The position numbers were made by a program, and so were the translations under genes. Positions 26,256 through 34,962 of a stretch of 64,000 nucleotides of DNA are shown here, piece by piece. The notes under the pieces are model-generated. The model saw only the letters and a program-made list of their open reading frames with translations, was not told the DNA's origin and did not search any database. This stretch comes from Planococcus sp. MER TA 32b (GTDB taxonomy: Bacteria; Bacillota; Bacilli; Bacillales_A; Planococcaceae), in assembly GCA_023715185.1 (NCBI GenBank), contig JAMCAN010000001.1, positions 1,860,001-1,924,000 on the forward strand, given 5' to 3'. Every line of letters begins with the position of its first letter. Positions within the stretch are counted from its first letter, which is position 1.

Positions 26256-26549
26256 ATGATAGATTGCGTTGAGGCCGGTATCGATATTTCATTTTTTTCC
26301 TTTTTGAGTACAAATCATCTTGAATGAATCTGGAAATGCATTCAAATATTGTGCTTTTGCAAGCTTGCATATTAAAAATTATTTATGGAGAACCATATAA
26401 TCTATATAAGATACATCTTCTGAGTAATCTCGAATAATCAAATCAAAATATACAAGCATGTAATATAATTTTTCAAGTATTGAAGAACCCTATATTTTTT
26501 TATATCACAAGTACTTTTCTACTGAAGCACTATTTTAAGGTTTCTTGTT
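26256..26549. other. AT-rich non-coding region
   Basis: About 300 bp of AT-rich DNA between rnhC and the prepilin cluster. I see no gene, tRNA-like sequence, clear direct repeat or attachment site. It marks the left edge of the AT-rich island. Confidence 0.5.
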
Positions 26550-27653
26550 TCATAAATATTTCGGATTAAGGTTTTCTCCTATGTCCCACTCATATTTAGT
26601 AGAACCAGGTATTGTTTCATTATCAGGTATTGTCTCATCTGGATTCACCCATGACGGGGGGACATTACAATGTTTATTGTTAGTAGAAAAGTCTTTATAT
26701 TTTGTGGATGATGCTTTCTTCCCGCCAATATAGACATTTCCTTTAACATATAACTGATTTTCTTTTAATTCAGGAATAGTCGAAAGCGATACATTTCCAA
26801 AAACATATATATTTGCATGTCCACTTGACTGAATCTTAAGGTTTCCATTAACCACCATATCACCTTTTACATATAAACAAAATTGATTCTGTATAAATAA
26901 ATTTCCGTCCATGTAAAGATTTTTCTCAACTGTGACATTACCTTTATTTGGAGGTTTTACAACAAAAGCATCTCCTTGAAAGCCCCTAATAACAAAGTGA
27001 TCCATAAAATGGTATGAACTTTTTTTACTATTAGGTGTAAACGGCACATTCATTTCTACATATCCATGATTCACAATATTAGGTTGAAAATCCTTTGGTT
27101 TATAATTTGGGGGTTGTACTGGCATCCCTGGTATTGTTTCAAGGGGTGGAGCTGGTAAAGAAGGTGAAGCCGATTGAATGCTTGGTGGACTTAAAGTGAT
27201 TGTTCCTTCCACGCTTTTTTTCATATTTTCAGACGCTATCCCTTCACTCTCAACCTTGACGAGAATCTTTTCTTCTTCACTTAAAGTATTACACCCACTC
27301 ACATTAAGAGTTGTAATAACGTAATTGGAACCAGGAGTAATGCCAGTGGAAACACTATTAATTCTATCACACAATTCTTTTCTACTTCTTTTTAGTGCGT
27401 CTTTATTTGACTCCCCGCTTTTTTTTCCAAAAGAATAGCTTTCAACTTCAGTAGTTAGAGCCGCATGATAGTGTAGCAAACCCATTTCTGCTAAATGCCG
27501 CGCATATACTTGTTCTTCTTTATTATTAAATTGTTTTGATGCATTTATATTCATTGCTAACAGTCCCATGCCAAGAATAGTAAATAAAAGCACTAGCATT
27601 AAAACTGTTAAAAGAGCATAACCATTTTCATTCTTCTCTAAATTCATTTCCAT
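26550..27653 (-). CDS. Prepilin-like protein with PilX-type N-terminus and beta-rich C-terminal region
   Basis: A 367-residue protein with a type IV prepilin-style N-terminus: KNENG then YALLTVLMLVLLFTILGMG. The glycine cleavage site is present, but the usual Glu at position +5 is Thr, as in PilX or GspK-type tip pseudopilins. A Ser/Pro-rich linker (about residues 165-190) leads to a C-terminal part with repeated V-x-G-N/D-hydrophobic turns (VTVEKNLYMDGNLFIQNQFC; YVKGDMVVNGNLKI; YVFGNVSL; YVKGNVYIGG), suggesting a beta-helix. It ends the three-gene prepilin cluster. No function is assigned. Confidence 0.72.
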   Translation of the reverse strand: MEMNLEKNENGYALLTVLMLVLLFTILGMGLLAMNINASKQFNNKEEQVYARHLAEMGLLHYHAALTTEVESYSFGKKSGESNKDALKRSRKELCDRINSVSTGITPGSNYVITTLNVSGCNTLSEEEKILVKVESEGIASENMKKSVEGTITLSPPSIQSASPSLPAPPLETIPGMPVQPPNYKPKDFQPNIVNHGYVEMNVPFTPNSKKSSYHFMDHFVIRGFQGDAFVVKPPNKGNVTVEKNLYMDGNLFIQNQFCLYVKGDMVVNGNLKIQSSGHANIYVFGNVSLSTIPELKENQLYVKGNVYIGGKKASSTKYKDFSTNNKHCNVPPSWVNPDETIPDNETIPGSTKYEWDIGENLNPKYL

Positions 27654-27658
27654 CCCCC

Positions 27659-28066
27659 CTACTGTAATTTACTAAAAGTGGTCTTTATTTCATACTCTTC
27701 ATTATTATTTTTTATTATTAAATGGAATTGCTCGCTATTAGGAGGTTGTAGTACATTTTTTGATTTCAGTACATATTTATATCCTTCTGATACAATTTTA
27801 TCCATTTCTCCGCTTTTCATTCTCTTGATTTTCAAAGAATCAGCTGTAATTGTAATTTGTATGTCCTCAACATCATTTTTTAAATACTCGCTTCTAATTT
27901 CTTCTACGATATAATTAGCCTCTTGATGCAGCCTTTGTTTTGTTGAAGTTCGATCAGCAGAGGAAGTTCCTGTCATTAAGACCGATGCAATCACTGCGGT
28001 AATTATTCCTACTATGGCCAATGCTGCGAGAAGCTCTACAAGTGTGATTCCCTTTTGATTCCTCAT
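27659..28066 (-). CDS. Prepilin-type minor pseudopilin
   Basis: A 135-residue protein with the class III cleavage motif NQKG/ITLVELLAALAIVG, including Glu+5, followed by one membrane helix and a small soluble domain. A PilW/GspJ-like role is possible. It overlaps the preceding prepilin gene by 4 bp (ATGA) and is followed after 5 bp by the PilX-like gene, so the three form one operon. No ATPase, platform protein or prepilin peptidase is encoded in this window. Confidence 0.78.
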   Translation of the reverse strand: MRNQKGITLVELLAALAIVGIITAVIASVLMTGTSSADRTSTKQRLHQEANYIVEEIRSEYLKNDVEDIQITITADSLKIKRMKSGEMDKIVSEGYKYVLKSKNVLQPPNSEQFHLIIKNNNEEYEIKTTFSKLQ

Positions 28067-28497
28067 GGATTTACCTCGATATACATTTCAGTTGTAAACG
28101 GTGAACTTGATTTTATAGTCTCTTTTTTAGGTAGCACTGTTATTTCTACTCTTTGTAATTTAGAAGCAACTAAAGAACCTTCTTTTTTTATACTGATGTA
28201 GTAGTCAGAATGAAAGGTCTCGGAACTTACCAAATTTTCGTCTCCATCAAACTTTTCAAATTCAAATCCCGGTTCAGGTTCAAGTGTTAATTCTTCAAGA
28301 GATTGAATATCTCTTACTTTTGAGACAACATCTTCCCCCACCTGCACGGCTGTCAAAGTTTCCTGATTATTCGCCGTAAACTTCGCCGACTGCGTGAAAA
28401 AAGTCATGAAGGTAATCAGTACAATACTCAAAAGCACCAGTGCGGCTAATATTTCCACTAGTGTAAGTCCTTTGTTATTTTTAAAGTAATTTCTCAT
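28063..28497 (-). CDS. Prepilin-type minor pseudopilin (PilV-like)
   Basis: A 144-residue protein starting MRNYFKNNKG/LTLVEILAALVLLS, with cleavage Gly, Glu+5 and one membrane helix. The rest is a short beta-rich domain. First gene of the cluster, preceded by a GTGGGGGA ribosome site. The region is AT-rich compared with neighbours, which suggests recent acquisition. It may use the competence (ComG) machinery, but this is only inferred. Confidence 0.78.
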   Translation of the reverse strand: MRNYFKNNKGLTLVEILAALVLLSIVLITFMTFFTQSAKFTANNQETLTAVQVGEDVVSKVRDIQSLEELTLEPEPGFEFEKFDGDENLVSSETFHSDYYISIKKEGSLVASKLQRVEITVLPKKETIKSSSPFTTEMYIEVNP

Positions 28498-28705
28498 CTA
28501 AATCCCCCACTTTTCTTTTGGAGAAATATAAGTTTTGACTCAAATTCCTAATCTTGTACTTAGAATAGATTAATTTTACCATACAGATTTGTATTTACTA
28601 GTTATTTTATAGTGTTTTCATGTAATTTAATTTATATTTTTTAAAGCAATATATGCTTTTCTCATCATCTAATACGAAATATTAATATTATGTCACTTAA
28701 AAAGT

Positions 28706-28747
28706 AAAAAAAAAAGACGAAGCCTCAATAATTTGAGACCTCGTCTT
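28706..28747 (-). terminator. Terminator of pheST
   Basis: AAGACGAGG and the facing TTCGTCTT arms form a long imperfect stem, followed by ten T residues on the minus strand, just after the pheT stop. Confidence 0.88.
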
Positions 28748-28761
28748 CTAATTTATTCCAA

Positions 28762-31161
28762 TCAGCTGCGCAATTCCGCACCCGACTCAATCAATGCCGC
28801 AACTACCTTCTCATGTACGGCAGTCACTTCTTCATCTGTGAGTGTCTTCTCCGGATCGAAATACGTCAGCGAGAACGCCACCGATTTCTTGCCGGCTTCA
28901 AGATTATCTCCTTCGTACAAGTCGAATACCCGTACATCTTTCAATAGTTTACCGCCTGCAGAACGGATCAGTTTTTCGATCGTTCCGGCTTCGACAATTT
29001 TAGAAAGAACGAGCGCTACATCGCGAGTAATTGACGGATAACGCGGCACTTGCGTATACACCAAGGCTTCTGTCTGTTCTTTGAACAGTTCAGCCAGGCT
29101 CAATTCCATTACGATTGTCGTTTTCAGGTCACGCGCCTTCTGTTCGTTCGGATGCAATTGGCCGATGACGCCGATTCGGCGGCCATCAAGTGTGATAAAT
29201 GCCGTTCTTCCAGGATGGAGGCCATCCAATTCCCCGCGTTCAAAGTCCAATTCCACATCCAGTTTGACAGCTAAACCTTCAACAATTCCTTTGACCACAA
29301 AGAAGTCGACGGCTTTCTTTTCGCCCTGCCAGCTGTTATCCAGCCATAAACCGGTCACGGCGATCGCCAAATGCTCTTCTTCATTGAGCAATTCATCCTG
29401 CCCTTTAAGGAATACTGAGCCAGTTTCATACAGAGCAACAGAATCGATGCGTCTTGCCGTGTTATAGGAAACGGATTCAAGCAAATGAGGCAAAAGGCTC
29501 TGGCGCAAAGTGCTCCGCTCTTCGCTCATCGGCATCAATAAGCGTGTCAATTCGGTCTGTTTCATTGCAAATTGAGTCGCTGATTTTTCAGAAGTCAGTG
29601 AATAAGTAGTCGCTTGCAGCAAACCTGCACCTTCCATATAATTGCGGACAATGCGGCGTTTCTGCTGATACGGCGACAATCCTCCGGGAGATGTTGCAGT
29701 TTCCGGCAAGGTTGACGGGATTTCATCATAGCCGTAGAGACGGGCGATTTCTTCTACAATATCTTCTTCAATCTGAATGTCCTGTCTGCGTGTCGGCACA
29801 GAAATCATCAATTGATTGTTCATTGCTTCCGTCTTGAATTGCAGACGGTTCAAAATGTCCAGCATATCATCAAAGCGGATTTTCATGCCAAGGCGGCTGT
29901 TAATGAAATCCGGAGACACGTTGACAACTTTTTCTTCACGCTGCAGCTGATCGAAAATGACCGAACCGGCCAGGACTTCGCCGCCTGCAAGTTCCGACAG
30001 TAATTGTGCTGCCCGTTCGGCCGCTGGAATTACGCGGTTAGGATCGACACCTTTTTCATAACGGGAACTCGCGTCACTGCGCAAGTTATGTTCTTTCGAT
30101 GTCTGGCGGATAGAGCCGGATTCGAAATATGCAGATTCGATAACAACAGTTTTTGTATCCTTGCTGACTTCTGAATTTGCACCACCCATGACTCCTGCAA
30201 GTGCCACTGGTTTTTCACCGTTCGTAATCACCAGGTTATTGAGTGACAGCTTGCGTTCATTGCCATCCAGTGTTGTAATCAATTCGTCTTTCTTGGCATG
30301 GCGGACCGTGATATTGCCGGTTTCCAAGAGATCATAGTCGAATGCGTGCAACGGCTGGCCGTATTCCATCAGGACATAGTTCGTCACATCCACTACGTTA
30401 TTATGCGGACGGACTCCCGCTGCCATCAAGCGCTGCTGAAGCCACATCGGAGATTCCTTCACTTCGATGCCCCGCACCACTTTTGCCACGTATAACGGGT
30501 TGGCTTCCGGTGAATCGATGTTCAAAGTCAGCATGGATGACGCTTTATCTTCCGCTTCTTTATAAGTGATTTCCGGCAGCTTCACTCTTTCTTCCAGAAT
30601 CGCCCCGACTTCATAGGCTACTCCGAGCATGCTCATTGCATCCGCACGGTTTGGCGTAAGGCCCAGTTCAAGGACCGTATCATCCAGATCAAAGTTCGTG
30701 ATGACATCCGAACCGACTTCCGCGTTTTCCGGCAATACATAAATGCCTTCTGCGTATGCTTTCGGAACCAGCTTGCCTTCAATGCCAAGCTCCTGCAGGG
30801 AACAAATCATGCCGTTCGATTCTTCGCCGCGCAGTTTCGCTTTCTTAATTTTCATGCCACCTGGCAAACGTGCACCCGGACGGGCAACAATCACGTTCTG
30901 GCCAGCTGCGATATTCGGTGCGCCACAGATGATCTGCGTTGTTTCTTCGCCGACGTTGACCTGGCAGATATTCAATTTATCCGCTTCCGGATGTTTTACG
31001 CAAGATTCCACATGACCGACGACGATATTCGAAAGGCCTTCCGAACGGTCGATCACCGCGTCCACTTCGATTCCTGCACGTGTGATTTTTTCACCAAGTT
31101 CAGCCGGCGGCAAGTCCTGTGTATTTACATAATCCTTCAACCATTTTATCGATACTAACAT
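28762..31161 (-). CDS. pheT: Phenylalanyl-tRNA synthetase, beta subunit
   Basis: The large subunit of the alpha2-beta2 PheRS, which recognises tRNA-Phe and carries the editing site. Its 799 residues contain an N-terminal tRNA-binding (EMAP/OB) domain (about 40-150, VVGHVESCVKHPEADKL), B3/B4 editing domain (ESAYFESGSIRQTSKEHNLR), B5 domain, and the C-terminal ferredoxin-fold anticodon-binding domain (YPSITRDVALVLS). It follows pheS by 12 bp. Confidence 0.97.
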   Translation of the reverse strand: MLVSIKWLKDYVNTQDLPPAELGEKITRAGIEVDAVIDRSEGLSNIVVGHVESCVKHPEADKLNICQVNVGEETTQIICGAPNIAAGQNVIVARPGARLPGGMKIKKAKLRGEESNGMICSLQELGIEGKLVPKAYAEGIYVLPENAEVGSDVITNFDLDDTVLELGLTPNRADAMSMLGVAYEVGAILEERVKLPEITYKEAEDKASSMLTLNIDSPEANPLYVAKVVRGIEVKESPMWLQQRLMAAGVRPHNNVVDVTNYVLMEYGQPLHAFDYDLLETGNITVRHAKKDELITTLDGNERKLSLNNLVITNGEKPVALAGVMGGANSEVSKDTKTVVIESAYFESGSIRQTSKEHNLRSDASSRYEKGVDPNRVIPAAERAAQLLSELAGGEVLAGSVIFDQLQREEKVVNVSPDFINSRLGMKIRFDDMLDILNRLQFKTEAMNNQLMISVPTRRQDIQIEEDIVEEIARLYGYDEIPSTLPETATSPGGLSPYQQKRRIVRNYMEGAGLLQATTYSLTSEKSATQFAMKQTELTRLLMPMSEERSTLRQSLLPHLLESVSYNTARRIDSVALYETGSVFLKGQDELLNEEEHLAIAVTGLWLDNSWQGEKKAVDFFVVKGIVEGLAVKLDVELDFERGELDGLHPGRTAFITLDGRRIGVIGQLHPNEQKARDLKTTIVMELSLAELFKEQTEALVYTQVPRYPSITRDVALVLSKIVEAGTIEKLIRSAGGKLLKDVRVFDLYEGDNLEAGKKSVAFSLTYFDPEKTLTDEEVTAVHEKVVAALIESGAELRS

Positions 31162-31173
31162 GTCATTTCCTCC

Positions 31174-32211
31174 TTAAACTTCCGTGCGTTGAAATTGGGA
31201 TAAAAAGCGGACGTCATTTGTATAGAAATGACGGATGTCTTCTATGCCATATTTCAGCATCGCAATGCGTTCAGGTCCCATACCGAAAGCGAATCCGGTC
31301 AGGCGCTTCGAATCATAGCCTGCCATTTCCAATACGTTCGGATGCACCATACCCGCTCCAAGAATTTCGATCCAGCCGGTTTTCTTGCAGACGTTACAGC
31401 CTTCTCCCCCGCATTTAAAGCAGGAAATATCCATTTCAACGGATGGTTCCGTGAACGGGAAGAAGCTTGGGCGAAGACGGATTTCACGGTCTTCCCCGAA
31501 CATTTTCTTGGCGAATACAGAAAGAGTCCCTTTCAGGTCGCTCATGCGTATATCTTCACCGATGACCAATCCCTCAATTTGCGTGAACTGGTGTGAATGG
31601 GTCGCGTCATCGTTATCCCGGCGATACACTTTCCCCGGGCAGATGATTTTGATCGGCTCTCCGCCTTTCGCTTCCATCGTACGCGCCTGTACTGGAGAGG
31701 TATGTGTGCGCAAAAGAATATCTTCTGATATATAGAAGGAATCCTGCATATCACGCGCCGGATGCCCTTTCGGCAAATTCAGCGCTTCGAAATTATAATA
31801 ATCCTTTTCGACTTCCGGTCCTTCTTCAATCTCATACCCCATGGAAATGAAAAGATCTTCGATTTCTTCGATGACACGCGTCAGCGGATGGGCGTTGCCG
31901 GATTTCACCGGACGTCCCGGCAGCGTGATGTCGATTGTTTCACTTTGCAATTTTTCATTGATTGCCTGTTCCTCGAGAATCGCCATGCGTTCTTCAAGGC
32001 GCGCCGTCACTTCTTCTCTTACAACGTTGACCAGTGCACCCATCTTCGGACGCTCTTCGGCAGGCAATTTGCCCATGCCTTTAAGCAGATCCGTAATCGG
32101 ACCTTTCTTCCCAAGATATGCAACGCGGACAGCGTTCAGTTCTTTTACGTTTGATGCGGCAGCAATCTTGTCCAGCGCATGTGTTTTCAACTCATTCAAT
32201 TGTGCTTCCAT
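31174..32211 (-). CDS. pheS: Phenylalanyl-tRNA synthetase, alpha subunit
   Basis: The catalytic subunit that forms Phe-tRNA. The 345 residues have an N-terminal coiled coil and class II motifs: motif 2 [21 protein letters not shown] and motif 3 [17 protein letters not shown]. The ATG at 32211 follows GAGGAGGA, and an in-frame upstream ATG at 32232 would place the ribosome site inside the gene. Expression is under a T-box leader responding to uncharged tRNA-Phe. Confidence 0.97.
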   Translation of the reverse strand: MEAQLNELKTHALDKIAAASNVKELNAVRVAYLGKKGPITDLLKGMGKLPAEERPKMGALVNVVREEVTARLEERMAILEEQAINEKLQSETIDITLPGRPVKSGNAHPLTRVIEEIEDLFISMGYEIEEGPEVEKDYYNFEALNLPKGHPARDMQDSFYISEDILLRTHTSPVQARTMEAKGGEPIKIICPGKVYRRDNDDATHSHQFTQIEGLVIGEDIRMSDLKGTLSVFAKKMFGEDREIRLRPSFFPFTEPSVEMDISCFKCGGEGCNVCKKTGWIEILGAGMVHPNVLEMAGYDSKRLTGFAFGMGPERIAMLKYGIEDIRHFYTNDVRFLSQFQRTEV

Positions 32212-32237
32212 TTTTTCTCCTCCTCTAAACATAAAAA

Positions 32238-32488
32238 AGCCCCGTCCCTGAAAAGGGACGAGGCATTATTCGCGGTACCACCCTAGTTATTGCCAGTTGG
32301 CAATCACTCATTTACGTAACGGCTCTTCACCGGCCCACCTTTACAGCTCTTCAGCTGGTCCCGGCGGCAGCTCGCGGGGTGAACTTCCGGAACGTCTGCA
32401 TATCCGCGCTTTCAGTCAAGGCGCAAATTTCCTGTCGATGCAAATGGATTCCGTACTTTTCCCGGTCAATGCTTTTGTGTTTTATTTA
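32238..32488 (-). promoter_or_regulatory. T-box leader of pheST
   Basis: The minus strand carries the T-box sequence AGGGTGGTACCGCG (32271-32284) followed by the terminator stem GCCTCGTCCCT...AGGGACGGGGC and a T-run (32233-32264). About 200 nt of stem I and II-type structure precede it. The Phe specificity is inferred from the downstream genes; the specifier codon was not fixed by folding. Confidence 0.93.
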
Positions 32489-32495
32489 CCTGTTA

Positions 32496-32524
32496 ATTAT
32501 ACGAAAGTTCCCCTCTATTATCAA
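32496..32524 (-). promoter_or_regulatory. Sigma-A promoter of pheST
   Basis: -35 TTGATA (32519-32524) and -10 TATAAT (32496-32501) with a 17-bp spacer on the minus strand, immediately upstream of the T-box and 3 bp from the ysgA-like stop codon. Confidence 0.88.
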
Positions 32525-32526
32525 CC

Positions 32527-33294
32527 TTAGTTCTTCGGAACGAGGCTGTACAATAAAATCCCTGTCGCCACTGCGACATTCAGCGACTCCGCGCCGCCGT
32601 ATAACGGCACCATCAGATTCTGTTCCGTCTGCTGCAACAGCTCAGGTGCAACGCCGCTTCCTTCGTTGCCGACGATTAGCGCGAATTGCTCTTTCGTTTG
32701 GGCTTCATGAACCGGAATGGCCTTTTGCAATGCCGTGCCGAACACAGGAATGCCGGCGTTTTTCAGCTGCGGCACCCAATCTCCAAGCTCTCCGCGCACG
32801 ACTGGAATTTGAAAATGTGAGCCTTGCGCCGAACGAACTGTTTTCGGATTGAACGGGTCGGCGCAGCCTTTGCCGAGAATGACGGCATCGATGCCGGCAG
32901 CGGAGGCTGTCCGGATCATCGTCCCGATATTGCCAGGATCCTGGACAGCATCGATCAATAACAGACGCGTCCAGTTCTGCTGATCCTCTTCAGTGAACTC
33001 GGGCTGCGCGCAATGCGCGAAAATCCCCTGCGAATGCTCCGTCTCAGAAATTTCCTTCGCAACCGCTGCGGTCACCGAATAGAGCGGCACGTTTTCAATA
33101 TCCCACGCCTCTGGAATATCCACGCCTTCACGCACGATCAATCCTTTGACGAGGTCTTTCTTTTTCAGGGATTCTTCCGTTAAATGAAATCCTTCCACAA
33201 GAAATTCCGAAAATTTATCGCGTTCCTTGCGTGTAGTGGTGAGTTTTTTCCAATGCTTCACCAATGAATTTTGCAGTGATTCGATTCGTTTCAT
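32527..33294 (-). CDS. TrmH-family RNA 2'-O-methyltransferase (YsgA-like)
   Basis: A SPOUT methyltransferase of 255 residues. It has an N-terminal substrate-binding domain (ESLQNSLVKHWKKLTTTRKE) and the three SpoU motifs: LLIDAVQDPGNIGTMIRTA (about 140), IVGNEGSGVAPELL and VPLYGGAESLNVAVATGI. Likely targets are rRNA or tRNA riboses, but the site cannot be read from sequence. It lies next to the pheST promoter; B. subtilis has sspI in this interval, which is missing here. Confidence 0.9.
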   Translation of the reverse strand: MKRIESLQNSLVKHWKKLTTTRKERDKFSEFLVEGFHLTEESLKKKDLVKGLIVREGVDIPEAWDIENVPLYSVTAAVAKEISETEHSQGIFAHCAQPEFTEEDQQNWTRLLLIDAVQDPGNIGTMIRTASAAGIDAVILGKGCADPFNPKTVRSAQGSHFQIPVVRGELGDWVPQLKNAGIPVFGTALQKAIPVHEAQTKEQFALIVGNEGSGVAPELLQQTEQNLMVPLYGGAESLNVAVATGILLYSLVPKN

Positions 33295-33351
33295 AATTGT
33301 TCACGCCTTTAAGTCAGAATAGCTTTAGTATAGCACACCGTTGCCGCTTCT

Positions 33352-33801
33352 TTAGAGTTCCCGTGTGAAGAAATCAAAGCCAAGCGCTGTCAGGATGCCG
33401 AAAGCCAACGTCCAAACAGCAATGCTGATCGTCAGCCAGACGGTTGTATTTTTCTTCGTTGCACCAAGCGTCATTCCGATGAATGCCGCGATATGCGTCC
33501 CGATCAGAATCGGTCCAAGCAATGCCAGTCCCGGCAAACCGTATTTATTCCAGATGCGTTTGGCGCGTTCGCTTTTTTTATTTTGCGTCTTGCCTTTCGC
33601 TTCCTGGCGTTTATTGTACCAATCCTTGAAACGGTCGAAGCCGACGATCAGCGCAATCACCGTCACCATATTGCCGACAAACGCCACGAGCATGACCCAA
33701 AACGGCGACAGCCCCCAAACGATGCCGAGCGGAATGACCAAAGCAATTTCAAACCACGGGATTGCGGCTCCCAGGAACACGAGTGCATATTCGTAAATCA
33801 T
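33352..33801 (-). CDS. Small multi-drug export family protein
   Basis: A 149-residue membrane protein of the Sm_multidrug_ex family (several segments: FLGAAIPWFEIALVIPLGIV; MLVAFVGNMVTVIALIVGF; LLGPILIGTHIAAFIGMTLG; LTISIAVWTLAFGILTAL). Despite the family name, no transport activity is proven. A basic loop (NKRQEAKGKTQNKKSERAKR) separates helices. It overlaps the upstream membrane gene by 4 bp, so both are in the XRE-regulator operon. Confidence 0.82.
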   Translation of the reverse strand: MIYEYALVFLGAAIPWFEIALVIPLGIVWGLSPFWVMLVAFVGNMVTVIALIVGFDRFKDWYNKRQEAKGKTQNKKSERAKRIWNKYGLPGLALLGPILIGTHIAAFIGMTLGATKKNTTVWLTISIAVWTLAFGILTALGFDFFTREL

Positions 33802-34298
33802 TCAGTTTCCCCCTTAAAATGTTTGCGGACTTCTGTGTAGTAGATCCAGTATTGGCCGAACGCTATGGCCAGTATTCCATAGATGATGAGCAGTCTCGGC
33901 ACCGGCAGAACAATGGCGAAAGTTGCAAGAAACGGCAATGCGAACGTAATGAAACTGTAAACTTTCTGGACCGCTTTCCGCGTGATAAAAGTCATCCCTT
34001 CATCCTGCTCGAGATATTCAGGCGGCCGGATGGCAAAAGGAGAGATTTTTTGTGCTGGATTCTCCTTATTGTGTTTGTTCAGTCTCACCAAAAAAATCGC
34101 CAGTAACGTGAAATAAAGGATGATTGTGCACAGTACAATAAAACCTTCCAATGCCTCCAATTTTATCGTAAAACTGGTTTCGTTATGCGTATTGACAAAT
34201 TCAGTAATCGGCGAATTTAATCCAAACGCCAGCACACCCAACATTATGATAAATGCCATCATCCATAACGGGTAAGTCAATCGGAAATCATTTTTCAT
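33798..34298 (-). CDS. Hypothetical membrane protein
   Basis: A 166-residue protein with about four hydrophobic segments (LWMMAFIIMLGVLAFGL; GFIVLCTIILYFTLLAIFLVRL; FITFALPFLATFAIVLPVP; LLIIYGILAIAFGQYWIYY). I do not recognise the family. It overlaps the upstream XRE regulator by 11 bp and the downstream exporter-like gene by 4 bp, so the three are translationally linked. A target or partner of the regulator is a reasonable guess only. Confidence 0.75.
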   Translation of the reverse strand: MKNDFRLTYPLWMMAFIIMLGVLAFGLNSPITEFVNTHNETSFTIKLEALEGFIVLCTIILYFTLLAIFLVRLNKHNKENPAQKISPFAIRPPEYLEQDEGMTFITRKAVQKVYSFITFALPFLATFAIVLPVPRLLIIYGILAIAFGQYWIYYTEVRKHFKGETE

Positions 34299-34503
34299 CT
34301 TCCTTCTCCCCTTCCAGCCAGAATAATTCGTTCACATCAACCTGCAGCGCCTTCGCCAGTTTGAGTGATAATGTAATCGACGGGGAAAATTCCCCTTTTT
34401 CAATAAATGCGATCGTCTGTCGTGTCACATCGACTTGCTTGCCCAAGTCGCTTTGCGTCAGGCTGTGACGGGCACGCATTTCTTTCACCCGGTTTCTCAG
34501 CAT
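34288..34503 (-). CDS. XRE-family transcriptional regulator
   Basis: A 71-residue single-domain helix-turn-helix protein (MRARHSLTQSDLGKQVDVTR, then QTIAFIEKGEFSPSITLSLK). The start at 34503 (MLRNRVKEMRA) was chosen from the family length; a 21-residue upstream extension is not supported. A perfect dyad ACTTAA-CA-TTAAGT lies about 55 bp upstream and could be its own operator. It heads a three-gene operon with two membrane proteins. Confidence 0.85.
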   Translation of the reverse strand: MLRNRVKEMRARHSLTQSDLGKQVDVTRQTIAFIEKGEFSPSITLSLKLAKALQVDVNELFWLEGEKEDEK

Positions 34504-34557
34504 CCTGTTCTTCCTTCCTGTAAAGATGTTAGGTGTATATAACATAATGTATACTAT

Positions 34558-34571
34558 ACTTAACATTAAGT
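34558..34571. promoter_or_regulatory. Dyad in the XRE regulator promoter region
   Basis: The inverted repeat ACTTAA and TTAAGT with a 2-nt centre lies in the AT-rich region upstream of the XRE gene, close to TATAGT/TATACA-like -10 elements. It could be an autoregulatory operator. Confidence 0.4.
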
Positions 34572-34623
34572 AAAGTATTATTAACTTTTTTGTTGGAGCG
34601 CTGGAAGCGATCCGAGCATTTTA

Positions 34624-34654
34624 AAAGGCATGCGCGGGGTTGGCGCATGCCTTT
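34624..34654. other. Perfect 12-bp hairpin
   Basis: AAAGGCATGCGC and GCGCATGCCTTT surround a 7-nt G-rich loop. On the minus strand it is followed by TTTTAAAAT, so it could terminate a transcript entering from the right, but the ysdC transcript has its own terminator. Confidence 0.6.
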
Positions 34655-34816
34655 GGGGTTTGGTTTTGTTGGGGGGTTGTCTTTTTCAAAGGGGCGGGAC
34701 CACATTTTATCCAGATTCTAGCTGAAACCCTGCATATCGCGTGCTTCTCCCGCTTCAAAACCATTGAACGGATGCTTTTCGCGGGCGAAAAGCGGAAGTG
34801 AAACCCGGTTCATCGT

Positions 34817-34918
34817 TATATCTGCGTTTAAAAATTTATTTCTGCGTTCAGGAAGTTATTTCTGCGCTCAGCAGATTAATTCTGCGTTCAAAGAGTTTTA
34901 TCTGCGTCCGTCAAATTT
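34817..34918 (+). repeat. Tandem array, exact 20-bp period
   Basis: Five CTGCG cores begin at 34822, 34842, 34862, 34882 and 34902, each 20 bp apart, within units of the type TATTTCTGCGTTCA followed by variable bases. The core and upstream T-run are conserved and the rest is not. It is non-coding, between the XRE operon promoter and the ysdC terminator. Confidence 0.85.
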
Positions 34919-34924
34919 CCACAC

Positions 34925-34953
34925 AAAAAACCCCCTCGCCACAGCGAGAGGGT
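34925..34953 (-). terminator. Terminator of ysdC
   Basis: ACCCTCTCGC and GCGAGGGGGT around TGTG, then six T residues on the minus strand, about 10 bp after the gene. Confidence 0.88.
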
Positions 34954-34962
34954 CTCCATATT

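Noticed and set aside
32235..32264. A stand-alone terminator before pheS
   Set aside because: It is the T-box terminator, as shown by the adjacent AGGGTGGTACCGCG.
33352..33801. Proven drug exporter
   Set aside because: Membership of the family gives the name only; no transport motif supports a substrate.
34817..34918. CRISPR array
   Set aside because: Units of 20 bp with no separate spacers, diverged bases and no cas genes nearby; not a CRISPR.
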